NCBI GenBank assembly: GCA_034435395.1
Contig: DAOTXK010000175.1
Span: 1 to 12,432 of the forward strand
DNA: 12,432 bases
Reading direction: 5' to 3'
DNA from: DAOTXK01 sp034435395
GTDB taxonomy: Bacteria > Chloroflexota > Anaerolineae > Aggregatilineales > Ch27
The notes under the pieces are model-generated. The model saw only the letters and a program-made list of their open reading frames with translations. It ran no database searches and had not been told where the DNA came from. Shown here in pieces: positions 6,959 through 12,432 of this stretch. Position numbers and translations under genes: made by a program. The stretch's first letter is position 1; the number at the start of each line of letters is the position of its first letter.

Positions 6959-7408
6959 TCAATCCTGTTTCGCCAGCCAGGCGTTGATCTGCTGCTCAAG
7001 GCTGTCCAGCCGGAGCAAGGCCCGGTCGATGCAATCCCTGGTCGCCTGGTAGGGGGCCAGCGCCGTTTCCTGCTGGTGACGCAATTTCTCCCGCTTGGCC
7101 GCCTTACTCTGCGACGCCCGCTTCTTCCCGGCCAGGGCCAGCAGCGGGTTGGCCCGCACCGCCGCTCGTCTGACGCCGAAAGAGTCGCGGATCTCTTTCA
7201 TCCGGTGGTTGACCTCTTTTTTCATCTGTTGCAGCTCTTTTTTCATCTCAGGGATGCGCTCCAGGTGGTGGCGCGCGTCGTCGACCGACTCCCACTCCAT
7301 CTCAAGGGCGACCCCATCAGCCCCCACCGGGCTGCCCAGCAGCGCCTCCAGCCGGGACCGGTACCCCGGCAGAATGCCCGGCTTGCCACCCTGGCGAAAC
7401 AACGGCAT
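6959..7408 (-). CDS. Coiled-coil protein of unknown function
   Basis: The family is not recognised. The 149-residue product is charged and almost entirely helical. After a glycine-rich start (MPLFRQGGKPGILPGYRSRL), residues about 45-77 form a likely coiled coil (ERIPEMKKELQQMKKEV). A basic linker follows (GKKRASQSKAAKREKLR, 94-110), and a second helix pair covers about 111-148 (LDSLEQQINAWL). It has no signal peptide, no membrane segment and no cysteine pairs; the single Cys is at 126. The basic middle suggests nucleic-acid or ribosome contact, but that is only inference. The start at 7408 is strong, with AGGAGG 6 nt ahead. The ATG at 7423 is in frame, and that Shine-Dalgarno would lie inside its coding sequence. 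Downstream, the 163-bp gap to the GtrA start holds a weak TCACC/GGTGA hairpin (6907-6922) without a good T-run. Confidence 0.7.
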   Translation of the reverse strand: MPLFRQGGKPGILPGYRSRLEALLGSPVGADGVALEMEWESVDDARHHLERIPEMKKELQQMKKEVNHRMKEIRDSFGVRRAAVRANPLLALAGKKRASQSKAAKREKLRHQQETALAPYQATRDCIDRALLRLDSLEQQINAWLAKQD

Positions 7409-7500
7409 CTCCCTCCTCCTCATTCGTCAGGAGAACGCTATCATCTGATCCTAATTATGCGGAGTTGGGCCGAAAAATCAACGGCTTCCCCGGAGAATCG

Positions 7501-7534
7501 GCGGCGGCCTCCCGGCCCTGGGGACGACCGCCGC
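7501..7534 (-). other. GC-rich hairpin downstream of pheT, weak terminator candidate
   Basis: Seven-bp arms (7528-7534 with 7501-7507) enclose a 20-nt loop about 40 bp after the pheT stop codon. A T5 run appears on the minus strand only about 25 nt later, so this is not a canonical intrinsic terminator. The remainder of 7424-7575 shows no gene. Confidence 0.3.
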
Positions 7535-7575
7535 ACCGCCTGCCTGATTCTGCCGGGGGCAATCGTCCGCCAGAC

Positions 7576-10161
7576 TTACGTCCGCAGTCTGGCCCCCAGC
7601 TCGTGTTCCGCCGCCTTGACGATCTGATCCCGCAGCCGGTTGACTTCCCGTTCCTGGAGCGTGCGGTCCGGGGCACGGAAGGTCAGGGCGTAAGCCAGGC
7701 TCTTGCTGCCCGCCGGGATCGGGTCGCCCCGGTACACGTCGAACAGACGCACGCCCTCCAGCAGATCGCCCCCGGCGCGGCGGATCACCGCTTCGACCTC
7801 GGCGGCGGGCGTCTGCTCCGTCACCACCAGAGCGATATCCTGGTAGACAGCGGGCTGGGTCGGCACTGGCGTCACCCGGTGCGCGGCATCGGCGTGCGCC
7901 AGCAGGGCTTCCAGATCGAACTCGGCCATGATCACCGGCAGCTCCGCCGGGAGGTCGAAGGCGGCGCGGACCTGGGGATGCACCTCACCAAACACGCCGA
8001 TGGCGTCCCCGTCGATGGTCAGCTGCGCCGTCCGCCCTGGGAAGAAGCTGGCATGTTCCGCCGGGGCGAAAGTTCCACCGGCGATGTGCAGCCCCTCCAG
8101 CAACGCTTCCACCACGCCTTTCAGGTCAAAAAAGTCCATCAGACCCTCGCGGGCGGGCCAGTCCCAGCTTCCCACCTCGCGCCGCCCGACCATCAGCAGG
8201 CCCAGGCGACGCGGCTCCTCCGGCAGCAACTCGCCCTCGACCGGCAGATAAACCTTGCCGATCTCAAACAAGCTCAGGCGGTCAGCGTGGCGCAGGTTGC
8301 TGGCGGCGACTTCCAGCATTCCGGCCAGCAGCGTATGGCGCATGGACGTTCTGTCCTGCGAGATCGGATTGGCCAGCGTCACGTAGGCGGCCTCCGGCAG
8401 GCTGGACGTCATGCCGGGCGGGGTGAGCAGCGCCTCGCGCGCCGGGGTGGTGAAGGAATAGGTCACGATCTCGCGCATCCCGGCCTTCACCAGCAGATCG
8501 CGCGTCCATTCCTCGTACTGGAGCGGCAGATTGCTGCGCTGCGGCGGCAGCAGGTCATCGATCACGGTGTTGGGAATGTTGTCGTAGCCGTAAATGCGCG
8601 TGATCTCCTCGATCAGGTCGGCCTGACCCACCACGCCCGTGCCGATATCCAGGCGGTGATCGGGGGCGGTCACGTACAGCGCGCCTTTATCCTGGACGAC
8701 CTCGAACTGCAAGCGACGCAGGATGTCGGCGATCTGCTCCGGCTGGAAGGCCACGCCAGTCAGGCGCACGACCTCGGCAGCGGGCAGCTCCACCACCACC
8801 GTCGCCGGCGGGAGGGGGTAAACGTCCACCATGCCCTGAGCCACCGTGCCCCCGCCCAGAAGGCGCATCAACTCGGTGGCGCGGCGCAGGCCGAACTCCG
8901 CCTGGCTGGGATGCACCCCCCGGCTGAAGCGGGTCCCGGCCTCCGAGTCGATCTTGCGGGCCTGCATGGTGCGGCGGATGTTGATGAAGTTCCAGTTCGC
9001 CGCCTCCAACAGGATGTTTCGGCTGTCCGGCTGGACTTCGCTCTCCAGCCCGCCCATGATGCCGCCCAGGCTGAGCGCTCCGGCGGTATCGGCCACCAGG
9101 ATGTTGAAGTCGTCCAGTTCGTGGACGCTCCCGTCGAGCAGCGTCAGCCGTTCGCCGGGGTCCGGCAGGCGGGTGATGATGGTCGGCACATCCGCGCCCG
9201 ACTCGCGGGCCCGGCGCTGGATGATATCCCAGTCGAAGGCGTGGAGCGGCTGGCCTGTCTCCAGCATGACGTAGTTGGTGACATCCACGATGTTGTTGAT
9301 GGGGCGCATGCCGGCCTTGAGCAGGCGCATCTGCATCCATTGCGGCGACGGCCTGATCGTCACGTTCTCGATCAGCGAGAGCGTGAAGCGCGGGTTCAGC
9401 TCCGGTACGCGGATGTCGATGGCGACGCGCCCTTCAATCGGCGGGCCTTCCATCAGCACGTCGGTTGGCGGGTAGCGCATGGGCACGTCGAACAGCGCGG
9501 CGATCTCCCGCGCCACACCGACCATGCTCCAGCAACGGGCCAGGTTGGGCGTCAGTTCGATGTCCAGGATCACGTCGCCGAGCACGTCCTGCAAGGGCGT
9601 TCCAGGCGCGAAGCCAGCCACGATGTCCGGCTCCAACAACAGAATGCCGGTGTGATCCTCACCGAGGCCCAACTCCTTCTCCGAGCACACCATCGACCGG
9701 TTATAGATGCCCCGAATCTTCCGCCCTTGCAGGATCATCCGCCGTGGCACCTCGCTGTGCCCATCCCACAGTTCCGCCCCCTCTCTGGCGAAGGGGGACC
9801 ACAGCGGTGGGTCCAGCGGCCCCCGGCCCTGGTACTCAAACAGGTTCGGCGCGCCGGTCACGCATTGCTCCAGCTCGTCGCCGCCATGATCGACCATCGC
9901 CAGGACCAGCCGGTCGGCGTCGGGATGCGACCGGACCTCGACGATCTTGCCCAGCACGATTCGGTCGCGGTCCCAGACGAGATGGTCGGAGAGCGGCGCG
10001 GCCAGGTGCGGCAGGTCGACGCGGCGCTGTTGGGGCACGCCGATGTAATTGATCTTGCCGACCTCCAACCCGGCGAGGGTCAGGCGCTCGGCCAGCTCCT
10101 CGACGGTGACCGAGTCGGGAAGGTCCACGTAATCTTTGAGCCAACGGATAGGTACAAGCAT
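7576..10161 (-). CDS. pheT: Phenylalanyl-tRNA synthetase beta subunit
   Basis: This is the beta chain of the cytoplasmic alpha2beta2 enzyme that charges tRNA-Phe. It carries the tRNA-contacting and editing domains. The 861 residues are somewhat above the roughly 800 usual for bacteria. The order is normal: a B1-type N-terminus (MLVPIRWLKDYVDLP), an EMAP-like tRNA-binding domain with IVEVRSHPDADRL near 75-90, LQGRKIRGIYNRSMVCSEKELGL, the B3/B4 editing region with NNIVDVTNYVMLETGQPLHAFD, B5, the catalytic-like core (IEEITRIYGYDNIP), HASFFPGRTAQL, GEVHPQV and a C-terminal FDX-ACB anticodon-binding domain. Extra length sits in the N-terminal third, before IVLGKIVEV and after GAPN. AAGGAG lies 12 nt before the ATG, slightly far. 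It is separated from pheS by a repeat-flanked S23 gene and lacks its own obvious promoter. Confidence 0.97.
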   Translation of the reverse strand: MLVPIRWLKDYVDLPDSVTVEELAERLTLAGLEVGKINYIGVPQQRRVDLPHLAAPLSDHLVWDRDRIVLGKIVEVRSHPDADRLVLAMVDHGGDELEQCVTGAPNLFEYQGRGPLDPPLWSPFAREGAELWDGHSEVPRRMILQGRKIRGIYNRSMVCSEKELGLGEDHTGILLLEPDIVAGFAPGTPLQDVLGDVILDIELTPNLARCWSMVGVAREIAALFDVPMRYPPTDVLMEGPPIEGRVAIDIRVPELNPRFTLSLIENVTIRPSPQWMQMRLLKAGMRPINNIVDVTNYVMLETGQPLHAFDWDIIQRRARESGADVPTIITRLPDPGERLTLLDGSVHELDDFNILVADTAGALSLGGIMGGLESEVQPDSRNILLEAANWNFINIRRTMQARKIDSEAGTRFSRGVHPSQAEFGLRRATELMRLLGGGTVAQGMVDVYPLPPATVVVELPAAEVVRLTGVAFQPEQIADILRRLQFEVVQDKGALYVTAPDHRLDIGTGVVGQADLIEEITRIYGYDNIPNTVIDDLLPPQRSNLPLQYEEWTRDLLVKAGMREIVTYSFTTPAREALLTPPGMTSSLPEAAYVTLANPISQDRTSMRHTLLAGMLEVAASNLRHADRLSLFEIGKVYLPVEGELLPEEPRRLGLLMVGRREVGSWDWPAREGLMDFFDLKGVVEALLEGLHIAGGTFAPAEHASFFPGRTAQLTIDGDAIGVFGEVHPQVRAAFDLPAELPVIMAEFDLEALLAHADAAHRVTPVPTQPAVYQDIALVVTEQTPAAEVEAVIRRAGGDLLEGVRLFDVYRGDPIPAGSKSLAYALTFRAPDRTLQEREVNRLRDQIVKAAEHELGARLRT

Positions 10162-10190
10162 CTCTGAAAACGACTCCTTAACTGATGAAA

Positions 10191-10252
10191 CCCGGAGACC
10201 GGGGGGCCAGAGGCCGGGGGGCCAGAGGCCGGGAGACCGGAGGCCAGAGACC
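10191..10252 (-). repeat. Short 15-bp repeat array, pheT side (about 4 copies)
   Basis: Alternating 7- and 8-bp GC-rich units (AGAGGCC or GGAGGCC, then GGGAGACC or GGGGGGCC) give a 15-bp period for about four copies. The units are the reverse complement of those in the array at 10681-10909, so the two arrays face each other across the S23 gene. Bases 10220-10245 are complementary to 10699-10724 at 25 of 26 positions when read in opposite directions. An A6 run (T6 on the transcribed strand) borders the inner side at about 10255-10260. Confidence 0.9.
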
Positions 10253-10281
10253 AGAAAAAATCGTTTGATAAAACAGCAGCG

Positions 10282-10662
10282 TTATAGGTTTCTCCGGCCT
10301 GCTTTGATCTCCGTTGAGGCCCAGTCGATCAAACCCTGTAAAGTCCCGCCGACTTCGTGCCGAACCCGATCAAGTCCATCGGCTTGCTCATCACTCAGGT
10401 AACTCAGACGTCTTGCCAGATGAACATAGTATTCAACTTCATTGAGGGAGCCACGTGCGGCATACAAGAACTGACGAAAGTCCTTGAGAGTCTGCTTGCC
10501 AGAGCCTTCGGCGATGTTAGCGGGCACACTGACTGCGGCGCGCCTCAACTGGCTGGTCAACCCATAACGTTCATCGTCGGGAAAAGCTGTCGTGATCTGA
10601 TAAACGCGCACCGCAAGATCATCGGCTTTTTGCCAGGCAGCTATCTTGCGAAAATCCGCCAT
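10282..10662 (-). CDS. Four-helix-bundle protein, S23 / 23S rRNA-intervening-sequence (IVP) family
   Basis: The 126-residue product is full length for the S23/IVP family. Landmarks are FRKIAAWQKADDLAVRVY (4-21), FPDDERYGLTSQLRRAAVSV (27-46), PANIAEGSG (47-55), the DFRQFLYAARGSLNEVE helix (61-77) and a final helix. Relatives were first found inside 23S rRNA intervening sequences, and the Avd accessory protein of diversity-generating retroelements shares the fold. Free-standing copies have no established function; RNA binding is an inference from basic surfaces and relatives. The start at 10662 has GGAGG 8 nt upstream. The frame is also open upstream to 10965 through the repeat array. G+C is visibly lower than in the neighbours (32 of 60 at 10441-10500). 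It lies inside the pheS-pheT operon between inverted repeat arrays, which suggests insertion as a unit. Confidence 0.93.
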   Translation of the reverse strand: MADFRKIAAWQKADDLAVRVYQITTAFPDDERYGLTSQLRRAAVSVPANIAEGSGKQTLKDFRQFLYAARGSLNEVEYYVHLARRLSYLSDEQADGLDRVRHEVGGTLQGLIDWASTEIKAGRRNL

Positions 10663-10680
10663 GCCTCTGTCCTCCGCCCT

Positions 10681-10909
10681 CGCGGTCTCCGGCCTCGCGG
10701 CCTCTGGTCTCCCGGCCTCTGGCCTCCCGGTCTCCCGGCCTCTGGCCTCCCGGCCTCTGACCTCCCGGCCTCTGGTCCCCTGGCCTCTGGTCTCCCGGTC
10801 TCCGGCCTCCCGGCCTCCGGTCTCCCGGCCTCCGGTCTCCCGGTCTCCGGCCTCCTGGCCTCCGGCCTCCCGGTCTCCGGTCTCCCGGTCTCCGGCCTCC
10901 CGGTCTCCC
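10681..10909 (-). repeat. Long 15-bp repeat array, pheS side (about 15 copies)
   Basis: On the plus strand, units alternate between a 7-mer (CCTCTGG, CCTCCGG or TCTCCGG) and an 8-mer (CCTCCCGG or TCTCCCGG), giving a 15-bp period over about 230 bp. Variation is nearly all transition-type at fixed positions, as in a slippage- or recombination-grown array. The array begins at the base directly after the pheS stop codon on the transcribed strand and ends about 20 bp before the S23 start codon. Because 15 is a multiple of 3, several frames remain open. It is not CRISPR, because there are no spacers. Confidence 0.93.
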
Positions 10910-11944
10910 TCAAAACTGTTCCAGGAAGCGCAGGTCGTTCGCCCAGAAGTAGCGGATGTCCTCAATGCCGTGTTTGTTCATGGTGATCCGCTCCGGGCCG
11001 AGGCCGAAAGCGAAGCCGCTCCATTCCGTCGGGTCGTAGCCGCCGTTTTGCAGCACCACCGGATGCACCATGCCACAGCCCGCGATCTCGATCCAGCCGG
11101 TATACTTGCAGACCGGGCAGCCCTCGCCCTGGCAGATGAAACATGACACGTCCACCTCCGCGCTCGGTTCGGTGAACGGGAAGTGGGCGGCGCGAAACCG
11201 CACCTGACGATCCTCGCCAAACATGCGGCGCGCAAACTCGATCAGCGTGCCCTTCAGGTCGGACATGCGGATATTGTGCCCGACGGCCAGTCCTTCCACC
11301 TGGTTGAACTGAATCTCGCTGCGGGCCGTGATCTGCTCGTAGCGATAGCACATGCCCGGCAGGATCACGCGGATGGGTCGGGTGCCGCCTTCGCCGTACT
11401 CGCGCATGGCGTGAATCTGCCCCGGCGAGGTGTGCGTCCGCAGGATGACGCCCGGCGTGGTGGTATAAAACGTATCCCACATGTCCCGCGCCGGATGATG
11501 CGGCGGGATGTTGAGTAGCTCAAAGTTGTTTTCGTCGGTCTCCACATCCCGGCTGCGGTAGACCTGGAAGCCCATTTCAGCCCAGATGGCGTAAATCTCG
11601 CGCAGGGTTTGCGTCGCCGGGTGCAGGCCGCCGACGGGCACCCGCCGACCGGGCAACGTCACGTCCAGCTGCCCCTTCTCCATGCTCTGGACCAGTTCCT
11701 GCTCGCGGATCAACGCCTCGCGGGCGGCAAAGGCTTCGGTCAGCAGGCGCTTGATGGCGTTGGCCCGGCGGCCAAACTCGGCCCGCTGCCCTGGGGGAAG
11801 CTGGCCGGTCTGGCGCAGCAGGAGCGTGATCTCGCCCTTGCGCCCGACGGTCCGGCGCTCCCATGCTTCCAGGTCTGCTGACGAGGATACGGACTCCAGC
11901 TCCTCCGACGCCTGCCGGTAGAGCGCTTCCAACCTTTCGATCAT
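10910..11944 (-). CDS. pheS: Phenylalanyl-tRNA synthetase alpha subunit
   Basis: This is the catalytic alpha chain of PheRS, a class II synthetase. The 344 residues match bacterial PheS. It has an N-terminal coiled-coil arm (1-90), LGRKG-like VGRKGEITLLLR (33-44), motif 1 around HPATQTLREIYAIWAEMGF (108-126), LNIPPHHPARDMWDTFY (144-160), motif 2 LRTHTSPGQIHAM (168-180) with MCYRYEQITARSE (198-210), and motif 3 GFAFGLGPERITM (310-322). A four-cysteine insert, CFICQGEGCPVC (C268, C271, C276, C279), looks like a zinc knuckle, a variant known in some bacterial PheS. The start at 11944 has GAGGG a few bases upstream. The frame extends upstream to 12055, but that part is the T-box terminator region. 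The stop codon abuts the repeat array. It is controlled by the T-box leader. Confidence 0.97.
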   Translation of the reverse strand: MIERLEALYRQASEELESVSSSADLEAWERRTVGRKGEITLLLRQTGQLPPGQRAEFGRRANAIKRLLTEAFAAREALIREQELVQSMEKGQLDVTLPGRRVPVGGLHPATQTLREIYAIWAEMGFQVYRSRDVETDENNFELLNIPPHHPARDMWDTFYTTTPGVILRTHTSPGQIHAMREYGEGGTRPIRVILPGMCYRYEQITARSEIQFNQVEGLAVGHNIRMSDLKGTLIEFARRMFGEDRQVRFRAAHFPFTEPSAEVDVSCFICQGEGCPVCKYTGWIEIAGCGMVHPVVLQNGGYDPTEWSGFAFGLGPERITMNKHGIEDIRYFWANDLRFLEQF

Positions 11945-11965
11945 AGGTCCCTCTTTCCGCCAAAC

Positions 11966-11998
11966 AAAAAACTCCCGTCCCCAGCCAGGGACGAGAGT
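11966..11998 (-). terminator. T-box regulated intrinsic terminator
   Basis: On the transcribed strand an 11-bp stem with one G-U pair (11988-11998 with 11971-11981) closes a 6-nt loop and is followed by T6 (11966-11971) and further T residues. It lies 22 bp ahead of the pheS start codon. Its 5' arm includes CGTCCCT, which can instead pair with the T-box sequence to form the antiterminator. Confidence 0.92.
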
Positions 11999-12333
11999 CC
12001 ACACTCCCGTGGTACCACCCTGCTTGCCGCGCGCCACCCGGTGACCCGCGACCACTCATTCGCGCCGACCTTACCACCCCAGGGCGGCAAGAACGGCTGC
12101 CCCGTTAACGCCGGGCCTGCGGAGCAGACTACCCAGTCCGGGCTGCCCCCTGCGCGCCGCCTGACGGACCGCGGATGAACCGACGAATGAGCGGGCGCTG
12201 GCGCAGTCGAACCTTCACCTGTCAGCTCAGGAGGGAATTTCAACGAGTGCGACCGGTCCGCGCTCCCAGTCTGCGGCGCGAACTCCCTGAACGGCGCTGA
12301 ACTCGCTTACTTGTCTCCGTCATCGCCTTTATG
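11971..12333 (-). ncRNA. T-box riboswitch leader (tRNA-Phe sensing)
   Basis: A leader RNA of about 360 nt precedes pheS. It contains the conserved 14-nt T-box AGGGTGGTACCACG (12008-12021), whose TGGT would pair with ACCA, the 3' end of uncharged tRNA-Phe including its A73. The Stem I start has GATGACGGAGACAAGTA (about 12307-12323), the typical K-turn/GA-rich base and AGUA bulge region. CGAGT/ACTCG arms extend the stem. A candidate specifier TTC (Phe, UUC) sits at 12235-12237 inside GAAATTCCC on the 3' side of Stem I. The expected logic is that uncharged tRNA-Phe stabilises the antiterminator and lets transcription reach pheS, the S23 gene and pheT. The specifier assignment rests on position by eye; the T-box and terminator are certain. 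Confidence 0.95.
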
Positions 12334-12339
12334 CGACTC

Positions 12340-12368
12340 ATTATGCCGGACATTGGGACAGGTGTCAA
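12340..12368 (-). promoter_or_regulatory. Sigma70-type promoter of the pheS-pheT operon
   Basis: TTGACA (12363-12368) and CATAAT (12340-12345) are separated by exactly 17 bp on the minus strand, which makes this the best promoter in the window. Transcription should start near 12333, giving a T-box leader of the expected length. The 64 bp further upstream show no gene. They contain a perfect 12-bp palindrome, CCGACCGGTCGG (12418-12429). Confidence 0.85.
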
Positions 12369-12432
12369 TAGTCTGCCTCTGCCCAGACATGGCCCGTTAT
12401 TCCGGCCCCCCGCCCGTCCGACCGGTCGGCCC

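Noticed and set aside
7465..10167. 900-residue plus-strand reading frame
   Set aside because: It lies opposite the well-supported pheT gene, and its low-complexity His, Arg and Gln composition is that of an antisense shadow in GC-rich DNA.
10681..10909. CRISPR array
   Set aside because: The 15-bp units are directly joined with no unique spacers, and no cas gene is present. It is a simple tandem array.
10191..10909. Diversity-generating retroelement (S23 protein as Avd)
   Set aside because: No reverse transcriptase, template repeat or variable-repeat target gene is in the window. The protein fits the free-standing S23/IVP group.
10357..11146. Plus-strand frames with repeated Leu-Pro-Ala-Ser-Gly
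   Set aside because: They are the translation of the 15-bp array on the opposite strand plus pheS antisense, with no ribosome-binding site. The LPxSG look is not a sortase signal.
11945..12055. Upstream extension of pheS
   Set aside because: It would translate the T-box and terminator hairpin. The ATG at 11944 has GAGGG and gives a normal PheS N-terminus.
12418..12429. 12-bp perfect palindrome as an operator for pheS
   Set aside because: It lies about 50 bp upstream of the -35 in very GC-rich DNA at the window edge. Chance or a feature of the next gene is as likely.

Overview
The window is about 12.4 kb of GC-rich bacterial chromosome, apart from a less GC-rich insert near 10.3-10.7 kb. A T-box leader in front of pheS, sigma70-type promoters, a stand-alone 23S rRNA-IVP-type four-helix-bundle gene and the mix of neighbours fit Chloroflexota (Anaerolineae-like) best. 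This is an inference from gene content, because no rRNA or species marker is present. Most genes are ordinary housekeeping or small accessory genes. There is no rRNA, tRNA, transposase or CRISPR array.

Layout. 1-91: 3' end of a plus-strand gene, probably a methylenetetrahydrofolate reductase-type protein. 184-771 (-): Uma2-family endonuclease-like protein, divergent from 882-1727 (+), a xylose-isomerase-like TIM-barrel protein. 1903-2844 (+): heme O synthase (CtaB). 3018-3731 and 3736-4395 (+): a Ras/Arf-like GTPase followed 4 bp later by an unrecognised protein that faintly resembles the GTPase-associated protein GAP1. Convergent to these, on the minus strand: a small single-pass membrane protein (4415-4675), RarA/MgsA ATPase (4718-6064), a GtrA-family membrane protein with its own terminator (6214-6795) and a coiled-coil protein of unknown function (6959-7408).

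7576-12345 (-) is the phenylalanyl-tRNA synthetase operon. A clean promoter (TTGACA-17-CATAAT) drives a leader of about 360 nt carrying a T-box riboswitch with a candidate UUC (Phe) specifier, the conserved T-box sequence and an intrinsic terminator. pheS and pheT follow. Between them sits an intruder: a 126-codon four-helix-bundle (S23/IVP family) gene. It is flanked by two arrays of a 15-bp repeat in inverted orientation, about 4 copies on the pheT side and about 15 on the pheS side, and the larger array starts directly at the pheS stop codon. Transcription of pheT must pass through this GC-rich inverted-repeat cassette. This is the most unusual structure in the window and looks like a mobile or selfish unit built on an S23 gene.

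How they work together: the T-box couples PheS, PheT and, by position, the S23 protein to the charging state of tRNA-Phe. The GTPase and its partner look co-translated and may be a small signalling pair. The remaining genes are single units without an obvious shared pathway.
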